Positions 45,893 to 56,787 are shown, numbered from the stretch's first letter. The stretch: DNA of 64,000 nucleotides from Geopseudomonas aromaticivorans (GCF_019097855.1 NZ_JAHRGL010000018.1:1-64000); one strand, 5' to 3'. Notes: generated by a model from the letters alone, not told the origin. Translations and numbers: made by a program.

Positions 45893-46795
45893 GTGGAAAA
45901 TCGTCTGAGTGAGTTTCTTGATCGCGTCGAGCAGGTGCTCGAGCGGGTACAGCCGCTGCTGCCGGATGCGCTGCCGGTCATCGACTGGACGGTCTGCCTG
46001 GCGGCGCGCTGGCAGCGCATGGGGCAACATGGCGGGCTGCGGCCGCTGCAGGTGCGTTTGGATCTGCATCTGCACGACCTGCTGGGCGTGGACCGCCAGC
46101 GGACCCAGCTGGAGGGCAATACCCGCCAGTTCGTTCGCGGTCTGCCGGCCAACCATGCGTTGTTGTGGGGCGCACGCGGCACTGGCAAGTCGTCGCTGGT
46201 GCGGGCGCTGCTGGCCGAGTACGCCGAGGCCGGGCTGCGGCTGATCGAGATCGAGCGCGACGACCTGGCCGATCTGCCGCGGGTGGTCGAGCAACTGACC
46301 GGTCTGCCGCAGCGTTTCGTGCTGTTCTGCGATGACCTGTCTTTCGAGTCCGGCGAGGGCGACTATCGGGTGCTCAAAAGCGTGCTGGACGGCTCGCTGG
46401 AGCAGGCGCCGGACAATGTGCTGCTGTACGCCACCTCCAACCGCCGTCACCTTGTGCCTGAACGGCAGCGCGACAACCTGGATTGGCAGCAGGTGGATGG
46501 AGAAGTGCATCCGAGCGAGGCGGTGGAAGACAAGGTTGCCCTGTCGGACCGCTTCGGCCTGTGGCTGTCCTTCTATCCCTTCACTCAGCCGGAATACCTG
46601 CAGGTGGTGCACCACTGGGTGGCGGTACTGGCCGCGCGGGCCGGGTTGAAGTGGAGTTGGAGTGACGAGCTGGAAAAGGATGCGATCCGCTGGGCCACGG
46701 GGCGCGGCAACCGCAATGGTCGTTGTGCCTACCAGTTTGCCCGCCACTGGGTGGGGCTGGCGCTGCTCGAGGGTGGCGACGAACAGCGGCAATGA
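45893..46795 (+). CDS. DUF815-family ATPase
   Basis: The 300-residue protein starts at the GTG preceded by GAGGGAG (MENRLSEFLDRVEQVLE). The P-loop is WGARGTGKSSLV near residues 93-104, and a Walker B-like FVLFCDDLSFE follows near residue 145. Sensor motifs LYATSNRRHL and DRFGLWLSFYPF identify the AAA+-like DUF815 family. Function is unknown. It stands as a single gene convergent with the glutathione S-transferase gene. Confidence 0.9.
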   Translation: MENRLSEFLDRVEQVLERVQPLLPDALPVIDWTVCLAARWQRMGQHGGLRPLQVRLDLHLHDLLGVDRQRTQLEGNTRQFVRGLPANHALLWGARGTGKSSLVRALLAEYAEAGLRLIEIERDDLADLPRVVEQLTGLPQRFVLFCDDLSFESGEGDYRVLKSVLDGSLEQAPDNVLLYATSNRRHLVPERQRDNLDWQQVDGEVHPSEAVEDKVALSDRFGLWLSFYPFTQPEYLQVVHHWVAVLAARAGLKWSWSDELEKDAIRWATGRGNRNGRCAYQFARHWVGLALLEGGDEQRQ

Positions 46796-46840
46796 TGCAG
46801 GGCGGGTCCGGGCGCCGGTTGCCGCCCGGACCTGGCTGGC

Positions 46841-47515
46841 TCAGGCCGGTGCTTGGGCACGGGCCAGCAGTTTTGCCAGCAGGCTGCACTCGTCCGGCAG
46901 TACGCCCTTGACGCTGTCGCGCCCGCACAGGCGTGCCTGCAGGGCGGCCAGTCCCGGCCAGCGGCTGGCATCGACATGTTCGCCGCCGTGCTGCAGGTTG
47001 ATCAGTTGGGTGGCGAATGCCAGGTCGGCCATGCTCAGGCGGTTGTCGACGAAGTAGTCGGCAGCGCCCAGAGCCTTCTCCAGATAGTCGAAATGCTTCG
47101 GCAACTTCTCCGTCAGGGCTTCCTGCACGGCTTCCTCATTGCAGGGCTTGCCCATGGTCAGGTTGAGTGCGCGGTTGCGGAATACGCAGAAGGTGGTCAG
47201 CGGAGCCAGTTCATAGTCGGCATACTTTTCCAGCCAGTGAATGCGCGCGCGTTCGGCTGGTGTGCTGCCATACAGACGGGCGGTCTGCGGATACTGCTCC
47301 TCGATGTACTGGGCGATCACCCCGGAGTCGGCTAGGGCAAGGTCGCCGTCCTTGAAGCCGGGTATGCGTCCCAGGGGGCTGATCTCGAAGAACCAGTCGG
47401 GCTGGCTGAAGGGCGCGATGATTTCCAGTCGATAGTCCAGGCCCTTTTCCGCCAGCAGCAGACGGACCTTGCGGACGAAGGGAGAAAGAGTGGCGCCGTA
47501 GACGGTCATGCTCAT
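46841..47515 (-). CDS. glutathione S-transferase family protein
   Basis: The 224-residue protein has an N-terminal thioredoxin-like domain (MTVYGATLSPFVRKVRLLLAEKGLDY) with Ser at the position of the nucleophile and the cis-Pro loop PLGRIPGF. ADSGVIAQYIEE marks the glutathione site. A helical C-terminal domain contains RLSMADLAFATQL, the typical GST capping box. The substrate is unknown. Downstream on the same strand only 26 bases separate it from the transcription end of the ATPase gene. Confidence 0.9.
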   Translation of the reverse strand: MSMTVYGATLSPFVRKVRLLLAEKGLDYRLEIIAPFSQPDWFFEISPLGRIPGFKDGDLALADSGVIAQYIEEQYPQTARLYGSTPAERARIHWLEKYADYELAPLTTFCVFRNRALNLTMGKPCNEEAVQEALTEKLPKHFDYLEKALGAADYFVDNRLSMADLAFATQLINLQHGGEHVDASRWPGLAALQARLCGRDSVKGVLPDECSLLAKLLARAQAPA

Positions 47516-47647
47516 GCGGGGTCGATCCTTATCATCGGATTAGATTCCTGTTTATAGCATGCGGGCGGCTGACCGAGGTTTGCGGTAGTTCGGGGAGGGT
47601 GGGGTTTCCTCGCAACCCATTGATTTGGAAAAAAATTTCAAAAGGGG

Positions 47648-47676
47648 TTGACGCATTGGCAGGCGCTTTCTAGAAT
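47648..47676 (+). promoter_or_regulatory. sigma-70 promoter of the tRNA-Glu-Gly operon
   Basis: A -35 TTGACG (47648-47653) and -10 TAGAAT (47671-47676) are separated by 17 bases, followed by the GC-rich discriminator GCGCGC typical of stringently controlled stable-RNA promoters. Upstream lies an A/T-rich stretch (AAAAAAATTTC) that could act as an UP element. Confidence 0.85.
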
Positions 47677-47785
47677 GCGCGCACTTCCGAAGCAAAGCGT
47701 AAACGACGAAGCGAAAGCTGAGTAAAAACTCTGTTAGGAAGGTTGGAAAATGTGGCAGTCAAAGCTGTTATAAGTTCCAGGCCGC

Positions 47786-47861
47786 GTCCCCTTCGTCTAG
47801 TGGCCTAGGACACCGCCCTTTCACGGCGGTAACAGGGGTTCGAGTCCCCTAGGGGACGCCA
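47786..47861 (+). tRNA. tRNA-Glu(TTC)
   Basis: The 76-nt tRNA has acceptor GTCCCCT / AGGGGAC, discriminator G, encoded CCA and anticodon TTC in the CCTTTCACG loop. It is the first gene of the tRNA cluster after the promoter. Confidence 0.98.
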
Positions 47862-47866
47862 CTTTT

Positions 47867-47942
<76 letters not shown>

Positions 47943-48035
47943 AATTCAACGCCGCGCGCAAGCGTGGCGAGATCCATAGGCGAAAGCTGAGGGTCAGCAG
48001 GTGGTAACACGCCTGAACAGCCCGAAAGGGTTATT

Positions 48036-48111
<76 letters not shown>

Positions 48112-48211
48112 GATATTCAGGGATGCCACCGCAGGGTGGCATCTTTGTTCCCAGGCCTTGAGCCTCGGGAGCAGCAGGCGGAAAAGCGCCTGAACACCCG
48201 AAAGGGTCATT

Positions 48212-48287
<76 letters not shown>

Positions 48288-48292
48288 AATTC

Positions 48293-48324
48293 AAAGACGC
48301 CACCTTCGGGTGGCGTCTTTTTTT
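48293..48324 (+). terminator. intrinsic terminator of the tRNA operon
   Basis: The stem AAAGACGCCACC / GGTGGCGTCTTT (48293-48304, 48309-48320) has a TTCG loop and is followed by a T-run. Confidence 0.95.
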
Positions 48325-48387
48325 GTGCGTGCTTTTTGGCGCAAAGCCTCCCCCAGCAGCATGCGTGCCGGGGGAGGCGCTTGGCTG

Positions 48388-48798
48388 TCAGTGGCGCGGG
48401 CTGTCGTCCGGCAGGGCGAGCAACTGCTTTTCCAGCTCCCAGTTGAATTCTTCGCCATGCTCTTCGGCGCTGAAGCGGCGCTCGTCGAGTTGCTGGTACA
48501 GCTCGATCTCCTCGTCCGGCATGTAGTGCAGGCAGTCGCCGCCGAAGAACCACAGCAGGTCGCGCGGGATCAGGTGGGCGATCTGCGGATAGCGATGGAA
48601 TACCTGGACAATCAGTTCCTGGCCCTGCGCCATGGCGTCCTCGGGCTGGCGCGGCAGCTCGGCCAGCAGCTCGTCGAAGCGCTCGAGAAACAGCGCGTGA
48701 TTCTCTTCCGGCACCTGTTCGGCTTCGCCCAGGGCGGCCAGGATGGTGCGCAGATGGACGAGCAGGGCAAGGTGATGGTCGATGTAGGTGGTGGCCAT
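48388..48798 (-). CDS. conserved small protein of unknown function (PA2817-like)
   Basis: This 136-residue acidic protein begins MATTYIDHHLALLVHLRTIL. It is rich in E, L and H with regular helical spacing, and contains LLWFFGGDCLHYMPDEEIELY near residue 80. It resembles the uncharacterised Pseudomonas protein I recall as PA2817. No signal peptide or known motif. It is convergent with the tRNA operon and divergent from the ABC exporter. Confidence 0.72.
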   Translation of the reverse strand: MATTYIDHHLALLVHLRTILAALGEAEQVPEENHALFLERFDELLAELPRQPEDAMAQGQELIVQVFHRYPQIAHLIPRDLLWFFGGDCLHYMPDEEIELYQQLDERRFSAEEHGEEFNWELEKQLLALPDDSPRH

Positions 48799-48949
48799 GG
48801 CAGGATCCGGCAGTAAAACGGCGGGCGAGTATAGCAGCTGTAGCCGGTGCGATTAGCGCCCGCAAACCTGGGTGCCGGCGGGCTTGGAGGTTGCATTTGG
48901 GGTTGCAAACCCCTATGTAGTGCACTCGATTTTCCGCGCGTGCTTCCCC

Positions 48950-49879
48950 ATGACCTCCGCATTGACCATCCGTCAGTTGACCAAGACCTATGGCAACGGC
49001 TTCCAGGCCCTCAAGGGCATCGACCTGGACGTTGCCGAAGGCGACTTCTTCGCCCTGCTCGGCCCCAACGGGGCGGGCAAGTCCACCACCATCGGCATCC
49101 TCTCCACTCTGGTGAACAAAAGCGGGGGCACCGTTGAGGTGTTCGGCCATGACCTAGACCGCGACCCCTCCGGACTCAAGCGCTGCCTAGGCGTGGTGCC
49201 GCAGGAGTTCAACTTCAACCAGTTCGAGAAGGCCTTCGACATCCTCGTCGCCCAGGCCGGCTACTACGGCATTCCGGCGCGCATCGCTGGCGAACGGGCC
49301 GAGCAGTACCTGACCGAGTTGGGGCTGTGGGACAAGCGTGACGTGCCGTCGCGCATGCTTTCCGGCGGCATGAAGCGTCGCCTGATGATCGCCCGCGCGC
49401 TGATCCATCAGCCGCGCCTGCTGATCCTCGACGAGCCGACCGCCGGCGTCGACATCGAGCTGCGCCGCTCGATGTGGACCTTCCTCACAGAGCTGAACCG
49501 CCAGGGCATCACCATCATCCTCACCACGCACTACCTGGAAGAGGCCGAGCAGCTGTGCCGCAACATCGGCATCATCGACCACGGCCGCATCGTCGAGCAC
49601 ACCAGCATGCGCGAGCTGCTGATGAAGCTGCATGTCGAAACCTTCCTGTTCGACCTACGCAATCCGCTGCAGCGTGCACCGCAGCTGGTCGGTTACCCGG
49701 CCAGGCTGGTCGATCCGCTGACCCTCGAGGTGCAGGTGGAGAAGAGCCAGGGCATCAACGACCTGTTCGCCCAGCTCGCCGCGCAAGGGGTCGAGGTGCT
49801 CAGCCTGCGCAACAAGACCAACCGCCTGGAGGAGCTGTTCGTCTCCCTGGTGGAAAAGAATCTCGCCGGAGGCCAGTGA
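48950..49879 (+). CDS. yadG: ABC transporter ATP-binding protein, YadG-like
   Basis: This 309-residue ATPase has Walker A GPNGAGKSTT near residue 39, the signature LSGGMKRRL near 138, Walker B LLILDEPTAGVD near 155-166 and the switch His in LTTHYLEEAEQ. A C-terminal regulatory extension after about residue 215 is typical of ABC-2 exporters. The start has no clear Shine-Dalgarno sequence (CTTCCCC), so translation efficiency may be low. It pairs with the permease gene that starts directly after its stop. Confidence 0.93.
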   Translation: MTSALTIRQLTKTYGNGFQALKGIDLDVAEGDFFALLGPNGAGKSTTIGILSTLVNKSGGTVEVFGHDLDRDPSGLKRCLGVVPQEFNFNQFEKAFDILVAQAGYYGIPARIAGERAEQYLTELGLWDKRDVPSRMLSGGMKRRLMIARALIHQPRLLILDEPTAGVDIELRRSMWTFLTELNRQGITIILTTHYLEEAEQLCRNIGIIDHGRIVEHTSMRELLMKLHVETFLFDLRNPLQRAPQLVGYPARLVDPLTLEVQVEKSQGINDLFAQLAAQGVEVLSLRNKTNRLEELFVSLVEKNLAGGQ

Positions 49880-50659
49880 ATGTCTGTCGAATTGCGTGCC
49901 AATTGGGTAGCGCTGCAAACCATCGTGCGCAAGGAAGTACGCCGTTTCACCCGCATCTGGCCGCAGACCCTGCTGCCGCCGGCGATCACCATGGTTTTGT
50001 ACTTCGTCATCTTCGGTAACCTGATCGGCCGGCAGATCGGCGGGGTGGGCGGGTTTTCCTACATGGAATACATCGTTCCCGGTCTGATCATGATGTCGGT
50101 GATCACCAACTCCTACGGCAACGTGGTATCGAGCTTCTTCGGCGCCAAGTTCCAGCGTTCGGTCGAGGAGCTGCTGGTGTCGCCTGCCTCCCCGCATGTG
50201 ATTCTTGTCGGCTTCGTCCTGGGCGGCGTGCTGCGCGGGCTGGCGGTGGCCGCCATCGTCACGGCGCTGTCGCTGTTCTTCACCAACCTGCAGGTGCACC
50301 ATGCCGGTGTCACGGTGATGGTGATCCTGCTGGCCGCGACCATCTTCTCGCTGTGCGGCTTCGTCAATGCGGTCTACGCGCGCAACTTCGACGATATCTC
50401 GATCATCCCGACCTTCGTGCTGACGCCGCTGACCTACCTGGGCGGGGTGTTCTACTCGATCAGCATGCTGCCGCCGTTCTGGCAGACGGTGTCGTTGGGC
50501 AACCCGATCCTGCACATGGTCAACGCCTTCCGCTACGGCATCCTCGGCGTGTCCGACATCCATATCGGTACCGCCATCGGCCTGATGCTGCTGGCGGCGG
50601 TGATGCTGTACACCGTCTGCTACCAGTTGCTCAGTCGCGGCATCGGCATGCGCCAGTAG
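49880..50659 (+). CDS. yadH: ABC-2 type permease, YadH-like
   Basis: The 259-residue membrane protein has six predicted helices, beginning near residue 30, and the ABC-2 signature region (PLTYLGGVFYSISMLPPFWQ) in the last third. With the preceding ATPase it forms a complete exporter. The substrate (drug, lipid or glycan) is unknown. The start codon follows the ATPase stop codon without a gap. Confidence 0.93.
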   Translation: MSVELRANWVALQTIVRKEVRRFTRIWPQTLLPPAITMVLYFVIFGNLIGRQIGGVGGFSYMEYIVPGLIMMSVITNSYGNVVSSFFGAKFQRSVEELLVSPASPHVILVGFVLGGVLRGLAVAAIVTALSLFFTNLQVHHAGVTVMVILLAATIFSLCGFVNAVYARNFDDISIIPTFVLTPLTYLGGVFYSISMLPPFWQTVSLGNPILHMVNAFRYGILGVSDIHIGTAIGLMLLAAVMLYTVCYQLLSRGIGMRQ

Positions 50660-50742
50660 GGTAGGCGGGTGGCCGCCGGGCGGGCTTGCCTTTGCTGCTC
50701 GCGGCCGTCACGCTTTAGCACTTTCTCATGAGCGAGTACTTC

Positions 50743-51573
50743 ATGGCGCAAGACGTCCATCACTCCCCGCTGGGCAAGGCCACCGAGTACGTGGCCGAGT
50801 ATGCCCCCGAGCTGCTGTTCCCCATCCCGCGCACGGCCAAGTGGCTGGAGCTGGGTATCGATCCGGCGGCGCTGCCGTTCCAGGGTGTCGACCTGTGGAA
50901 CTGCTATGAGCTGTCCTGGCTGACGGACAAGGGCAAGCCGGTGGTGGCCATCGGCGAGTTCGCCATCCCGGCGCATTCGCCCTGCATCATCGAATCCAAG
51001 TCGTTCAAGCTGTACCTCAACTCGCTGAACCAGACCCGCTTCGCTGGCCGCGAGGCGCTGGTCGAGGTGCTGGCGCGCGATCTTTCGGCGGCGGCCGGTG
51101 CGCCGGTAGCCGTGCGCGTGCGCACGCTGGACGAGGTGGCGGAGGAGGGCGTGGCACGGCCGGCCGGCGAGTGTATCGACGGGCTGGACATCGCCATCGA
51201 CCATTACGGCCCGCCGGATGCTGGCCTGCTGCGCTGCGATCGCCAGCGGGTGGTCAGCGAGACCCTGCACAGTCAGCTGCTCAAGTCCAACTGTCCGGTC
51301 ACCGGCCAGCCGGACTGGGGCACGGTGGTGATCGACTACACCGGTCCGGCTCTGGATCGCGCCGCACTGCTGGCCTACGTGGTGTCGCTGCGCATGCATG
51401 GCGATTTTCACGAGCAGTGCGTCGAGCGCATCTATCTCGACCTCAAGGCGCTGCTGGCGCCCGAGCGGTTGACCGTGCATGCGCGCTACGTGCGCCGCGG
51501 CGGGCTGGATATCAACCCCTACCGCAGTAGCCACCCATTTGCCGCGGACAACCGGCGCCTCGTGCGCCAGTAG
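50743..51573 (+). CDS. queF: NADPH-dependent 7-cyano-7-deazaguanine reductase QueF
   Basis: The 276-residue enzyme is of the long, two-domain type. The catalytic Cys and Asp lie in [14 protein letters not shown] near residues 185-198, and the first half carries [14 protein letters not shown]. It reduces preQ0 to preQ1 in queuosine synthesis. Two starts are possible; I use the inner ATG ([12 protein letters not shown]) which matches relatives; the one at 50728 adds five residues. A strong terminator follows. Confidence 0.95.
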   Translation: MAQDVHHSPLGKATEYVAEYAPELLFPIPRTAKWLELGIDPAALPFQGVDLWNCYELSWLTDKGKPVVAIGEFAIPAHSPCIIESKSFKLYLNSLNQTRFAGREALVEVLARDLSAAAGAPVAVRVRTLDEVAEEGVARPAGECIDGLDIAIDHYGPPDAGLLRCDRQRVVSETLHSQLLKSNCPVTGQPDWGTVVIDYTGPALDRAALLAYVVSLRMHGDFHEQCVERIYLDLKALLAPERLTVHARYVRRGGLDINPYRSSHPFAADNRRLVRQ

Positions 51574-51585
51574 CGTCGCGGATAT

Positions 51586-51622
51586 AAAAAAGCCGGCCTG
51601 TCGATCAGGCCGGCTTTTTTGT
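51586..51622. terminator. bidirectional intrinsic terminator after queF
   Basis: The stem AAAAAAGCCGGCCTG / CAGGCCGGCTTTTTT (51586-51600, 51606-51620) has a TCGAT loop. It serves both queF and the convergent DUF4404 gene. Confidence 0.95.
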
Positions 51623-51634
51623 CACCGTCGCAAT

Positions 51635-51901
51635 TCAGATGCCCATGTTGGCCAGGCTCTGCAGGATCGAGCGCAGGCTCACCGCCAGGGTCGGGTGGCT
51701 CACCTCGAAGCGCTCCACCGCCAGATTGACACCGTCGATCAGGCCGGCGTCCGGTTCGCTGGCGATCTCTCGGGCCAGCTGCACTTCGATTTCACCCATC
51801 AGTTCGATCAGGGCGGCCTTGTCCTCGACGCTCAGTGGCGGATCCTCGGCCAGCTGGTTGCGCAGGTCTTGCAGTTGTTGCTGGAGTTCGCGTGCGGGCA
51901 T
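51635..51901 (-). CDS. DUF4404 family protein
   Basis: This 88-residue helical protein begins MPARELQQQLQDLRNQLAEDPPLS and ends SLRSILQSLANMGI. It matches the short all-helical DUF4404 family, common in gammaproteobacteria and of unknown function. It is monocistronic. No membrane or signal sequence. Confidence 0.85.
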   Translation of the reverse strand: MPARELQQQLQDLRNQLAEDPPLSVEDKAALIELMGEIEVQLAREIASEPDAGLIDGVNLAVERFEVSHPTLAVSLRSILQSLANMGI

Positions 51902-52114
51902 GGTGTGCTTCCTTCTACATAACCTTTGAGGGGAAGATTAACCTACTGCGCGACCTGGCGGCTAATCCCGGTCAATGGGGCGCGCCGGCGGTCGCGGGGC
52001 TGGTCATGGCTGGCGCGCAAGGGCTGCAAAAAATATCCGGAGGCATATACTGCGCAGCTGTCAGCGGTTGCCGCCTTGATCCGGTCGGCCACGCGCTTTT
52101 AAGGAGAAATGTAC

Positions 52115-52816
52115 ATGCGCGATCATTGCGCGAATGGCTTGGCTCGTTCCCTGCGTCTGCTGGCGGTTGCCGGCCTGGCGCTGTTGCCGGTGGCTGCCCA
52201 TGCCAGCGATGAAGACCCCTGGGAAGCGTTCAATCGGCCGATCTTCAAGTTCAACGATACCCTCGACACCTATGCGCTGAAGCCGCTGGCGCAGGGCTAT
52301 CAGGCGGTCACCCCGCAGTTCCTCGAGGACGGCATCGGTAATGTCTTCGCCAACATCGGCGAGATCAACAACTTCGCCAACAACGTGCTGCAGGGCAAGT
52401 TCCACGATGCGGGCGTCGATACCGCGCGCTTCGTGTTCAACACCCTCGGCGGCGGGCTGGGCTTCTTCGATGTCGCCACCCATGCCGGCCTGCAGCGCAA
52501 CGACGAGGACTTCGGGCAGACGCTGGGCGCCTGGGGCATTTCCAGCGGTCCCTACCTGATGCTGCCGTTCTTCGGCCCGAGCACTCCGCGCGATGCCGTG
52601 GGACTGGTGCCGGACGGCTATGCCGGTCTGAAGGGCAGCATCAGTCACGTGCCGACCCGCAACAGCGTGTGGGCCGTTGACGTGGTCGATAGTCGCGCCG
52701 AGCTGCTGTCGGCCGAGAAGGTCATCAGCGGCGACAAGTACCTGTTCATCCGCAATGCCTATCTGCAGAACCGTGAGTTCAAGGTGCAGGACGGCCAGGT
52801 CGAAGACGACTTCTAA
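52115..52816 (+). CDS. mlaA: MlaA/VacJ phospholipid-transport protein
   Basis: I choose the second of two close ATGs (MRDHCANG; 52115), eight bases after AGGAG; the first (52109) is only two bases from it. The 233-residue protein has a signal peptide (about residues 1-30) and the family hallmark DPWEAFNRPIFKFND. In E. coli MlaA is an outer-membrane lipoprotein. Here the cleavage region LLPVAAHASDEDP shows no lipobox Cys. It helps remove phospholipids from the outer leaflet and hand them to MlaC. Followed by rssB. Confidence 0.93.
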   Translation: MRDHCANGLARSLRLLAVAGLALLPVAAHASDEDPWEAFNRPIFKFNDTLDTYALKPLAQGYQAVTPQFLEDGIGNVFANIGEINNFANNVLQGKFHDAGVDTARFVFNTLGGGLGFFDVATHAGLQRNDEDFGQTLGAWGISSGPYLMLPFFGPSTPRDAVGLVPDGYAGLKGSISHVPTRNSVWAVDVVDSRAELLSAEKVISGDKYLFIRNAYLQNREFKVQDGQVEDDF

Positions 52817-53019
52817 GAGTAGGGCGCCTGCCGGCCAAGACGCGGGACTTGGTTGCGGCACAAGGGTGCTGTAAGCAGTTGTGTCGGCAGCGGGCGCCCG
52901 TCTTGAACCCCGTTGCCGATGCGAGTAGTGTCGTGCGCCATATGTCGCATTCTCCGCTTGCCGATATATGGCCAATACGTCTTCCGAGCCGCCTGCGGCG
53001 CCGTTTGTCTGGACGATTC

Positions 53020-54210
53020 ATGCACACAATCAGTGCCAAGCTGCTGGTCATCGATGACGACGATGCGGTACGCACCAGTCTGGTCGTCTATCTCGAAGAT
53101 GCCGGTTTCTGCGTGCTGGAGGCTGCCAATGGCAGCCTCGGACTGCAGATGTTCGAGTTGGAACAGCCCGACCTGGTGATCTGCGATCTGGGTACGCTGC
53201 AGCCCGAGGGGCTGGAGCTGATCCGTCGGATCATAGAGCATGGTAGTGACATTCCCGTGATCGTGATTTCTGCCGCGGGCGTGATGAGCGACGCGGTCGA
53301 AGCGCTGCGCATGGGAGCGGCCGATTACCTGGCCAAGCCACTGGACGATCTGGCCATGCTCGAGCATTCGGTGCGCCGCGCGCTGGACCGCGCGCGGCTG
53401 CGCCAGGAAAACCGTCGCTACCGGGAACGCCTCGAGACGACCAATCGCGAGCTGCAGGCCAGTCTGAGCCTGCTGCAGGAAGACCAGAACGCTGGTCGTC
53501 ACGTGCAGATGAACATGTTGCCGGAAACGCCCTGGTGGGCGGACGGCTACCAGTTCGCTCACCAAATCATTCCGTCGCTGTACCTCTCCGGCGACTTCGT
53601 TGACTATTTCCGCGTCGACGATCGACGGATTGCCTTCTACCTGGCCGACGTCTCCGGTCACGGGGCCTCATCCGCGTTCGTCACCGTGTTGCTCAAGTTC
53701 ATGACCACCCGCCTGCTCTACGAGTCGCGTCGGCATCGCAGTCGGCCGTTGCCGGAGTTCCACCCCTCCGATGTACTGGCGCACATCAATCGTGGCCTGA
53801 TCAACTGCCGGCTGGGCAAGCACGTGACCATGCTGGGCGGGGTGATCGACGAGAGTACCGGCAAGCTGACCTACAGTATCGGCGGCCATCTGCCGTTGCC
53901 GGTGTTCTATAGTGACGGTCAGGCGCGCTATCTCGAGGGCCGTGGCCTGCCGGTCGGGCTGTTCGAAGAGGCGACCTACGAAGATCACGAGCTACAGTTG
54001 CCGGAGGCCTTCAGTCTGTCGCTGTTTTCCGACGGTATCCTCGACCTGTTGCCGGGCGACACCCTGAAGCAGAAGGAAGCGGCGCTGCCACAGCTGGTTG
54101 CCGAGGCCGGCGGCACTCTGGAGGGGCTGCACCGGGTGTTCGGGCTGGCCAACCTGCGGGAGATGCCGGATGATATTGCCTTGCTGGTGCTGAGCAGGAA
54201 GGGTGCATGA
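53020..54210 (+). CDS. rssB: response regulator RssB with PP2C-like phosphatase domain
   Basis: The 396-residue protein has an N-terminal receiver domain with D56 (VICDLGTL) and K106 (YLAKP). A short coiled linker (RLRQENRRYRERLETTN) follows, then a PP2C/SpoIIE-type serine phosphatase domain (LSGDFVDYFRVDD, FYLADVSGHGASSAF, SLSLFSDGILDLLPG). In Pseudomonas it acts with the antagonist RssC encoded next to it. A role in RpoS control, as for E. coli RssB, is inferred. Its end overlaps the rssC start by four bases. Confidence 0.93.
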   Translation: MHTISAKLLVIDDDDAVRTSLVVYLEDAGFCVLEAANGSLGLQMFELEQPDLVICDLGTLQPEGLELIRRIIEHGSDIPVIVISAAGVMSDAVEALRMGAADYLAKPLDDLAMLEHSVRRALDRARLRQENRRYRERLETTNRELQASLSLLQEDQNAGRHVQMNMLPETPWWADGYQFAHQIIPSLYLSGDFVDYFRVDDRRIAFYLADVSGHGASSAFVTVLLKFMTTRLLYESRRHRSRPLPEFHPSDVLAHINRGLINCRLGKHVTMLGGVIDESTGKLTYSIGGHLPLPVFYSDGQARYLEGRGLPVGLFEEATYEDHELQLPEAFSLSLFSDGILDLLPGDTLKQKEAALPQLVAEAGGTLEGLHRVFGLANLREMPDDIALLVLSRKGA

Positions 54211-54689
54211 GTACGGGTAAGATCCAGTTTGCCGAGCAGGAAGGTACATTCGCGCTGAAGTTTGTCGGTGAAGTCCGCCTGACCTTGAGTTCGGCTCTGG
54301 ATGCCACCATCGAGACGATCTTCGGTGCGCGGAATTTCACAACCATCATCATCGACTTGACGGAAACTTCGAACATAGACAGTACGACGCTCGGCCTGCT
54401 GGCCAAGTTGTCGATCCTGTCGCGGCAGAAGGTCGGCCTGCTGCCGACGCTGGTGACCACCAATCCGGACATCACGCGGCTGCTGGAGTCGATGGGTTTC
54501 GACCGGGTGTTCAACATTGTCGAGACGCCGGTCCCCTGCCCGGAGTGTCTGCACGAGATGCCGGCGCAGGATGTGTCCGAGGAGCAGGTCAAGGCCAAGG
54601 TGCTGGAAGCGCATCGCATCCTCATGGAGCTGAACGAGCACAACCGCGCCGCCTTTCGCGATCTGGTCACTGCACTGGAAAGTCACTGA
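54207..54689 (+). CDS. rssC: anti-sigma factor antagonist RssC (STAS domain)
   Basis: The 160-residue protein begins MSTGKIQFAEQEGTFALKF and contains an STAS domain (about residues 5-110). The phosphorylated Ser is plausibly in ETSNIDSTTLGLL near residue 55. The C-terminal 50 residues are a helical extension with a CPECLHE motif. It is co-translated with rssB, whose phosphatase domain is likely to act on it. It forms a partner-switching pair. Confidence 0.92.
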   Translation: MSTGKIQFAEQEGTFALKFVGEVRLTLSSALDATIETIFGARNFTTIIIDLTETSNIDSTTLGLLAKLSILSRQKVGLLPTLVTTNPDITRLLESMGFDRVFNIVETPVPCPECLHEMPAQDVSEEQVKAKVLEAHRILMELNEHNRAAFRDLVTALESH

Positions 54690-54706
54690 CCTGAGCGTCT
54701 GGATAA

Positions 54707-54740
54707 TGAAAAAGCCGCGCCCAGGGCGCGGCTTTTGCGT
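54707..54740. terminator. terminator between rssC and tal
   Basis: The stem AAAAGCCGCGC / GCGCGGCTTTT (about 54710-54720, 54726-54736) ends in TTTTGCG. It is bidirectional and lies between convergent genes. Confidence 0.85.
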
Positions 54741-54754
54741 TTCCGCGCCTGGAC

Positions 54755-55681
54755 TCAGGCCTTGCTGGCCAGCAGTGCTTCCAGCTTTTCCTGATCGCGA
54801 GCGAACAGGCGGATGCCCTCCGCCAACTTCTCGGTGGCCATGGCGTCCTCGTTCATCCGCCAGCGGAAGCCGCTTTCGCTCAGCGTTTCGCGCGCCTCGG
54901 CGGCAGTGCCCGGAGCCAGCCTGCGTGGCAGTTCGCCTGCATCGGCGGCCAGTTGCTGCAGCAGCTCGGGGCTGATGGTCAGGCGGTCGCAGCCGGCGAG
55001 CTGCTCGATCTGGCCGATGTTGCGGAAGCTGGCGCCCATCACCACGGTCGAATAGCCGTTGGCCTTGTAGTAGTTGTAGATGCGCGTTACCGACTGCACG
55101 CCGGGATCCTCGGCGCCGACGAAGTCGCGACCTTCGGCCTTCTTGTACCAGTCGTAGATGCGCCCGACGAAGGGTGAGATCAGGAACACGCCAGCATCGG
55201 CGCAGGCCTGGGCCTGGGCGAAGCTGAACAGCAGGGTCAGGTTGGTCTGGATGCCGTCGCGCTCCAGCTGCTCGGCGGCGCGGATGCCTTCCCAGGTCGA
55301 GGCCACCTTGATCAGTACCCGCTCGCGGCCGATGCCTGCAGCCTCGTACAGACCGATCAGGCGCTTGGCGCGCTCGATGCTGGCCTGGGTATCGAAGGAC
55401 AGGCGCGAGTCCACCTCGGTGGAGACTCGCCCCGGGATCACCTGCAGGATTTCGCTGCCGACGGCGACGGCGAAACGGTCGCAGGCCAGGCCCAGATCCT
55501 GCCCGGCGCCGGAAATGGCCGCCTGCAGTTGCTCGGCATAGCGCGGCAGCGCGGCGGCCTTGAGCAGCAGCGAGGGGTTGGTGGTGGCGTCCACCGGCTG
55601 CAGGCGGGCGATGGCGTCGAAGTCGCCGGTGTCGGCGACCACGGTGGTGTACTGCTTGAGTTGCTCCAGCTTGGATGACAT
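54755..55681 (-). CDS. tal: transaldolase
   Basis: The 308-residue protein is the classical TalB type. The Schiff-base lysine is in [13 protein letters not shown] near residue 131, with DATTNPSLL near 31 and [13 protein letters not shown] near 170. It moves a dihydroxyacetone unit between sedoheptulose 7-phosphate and glyceraldehyde 3-phosphate in the pentose phosphate pathway. Monocistronic. Confidence 0.97.
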   Translation of the reverse strand: MSSKLEQLKQYTTVVADTGDFDAIARLQPVDATTNPSLLLKAAALPRYAEQLQAAISGAGQDLGLACDRFAVAVGSEILQVIPGRVSTEVDSRLSFDTQASIERAKRLIGLYEAAGIGRERVLIKVASTWEGIRAAEQLERDGIQTNLTLLFSFAQAQACADAGVFLISPFVGRIYDWYKKAEGRDFVGAEDPGVQSVTRIYNYYKANGYSTVVMGASFRNIGQIEQLAGCDRLTISPELLQQLAADAGELPRRLAPGTAAEARETLSESGFRWRMNEDAMATEKLAEGIRLFARDQEKLEALLASKA

Positions 55682-55748
55682 CAGACAAAACCCTGTCGTT
55701 ACAGATCATCCGACATTAACCGAGCGGAGCCCCCCACTCAATGGCCTT

Positions 55749-56753
<1,005 letters not shown>

Positions 56754-56787
56754 GGGGTCTCCAGCGAGGGCGTTGCGGGTGCGTTTT

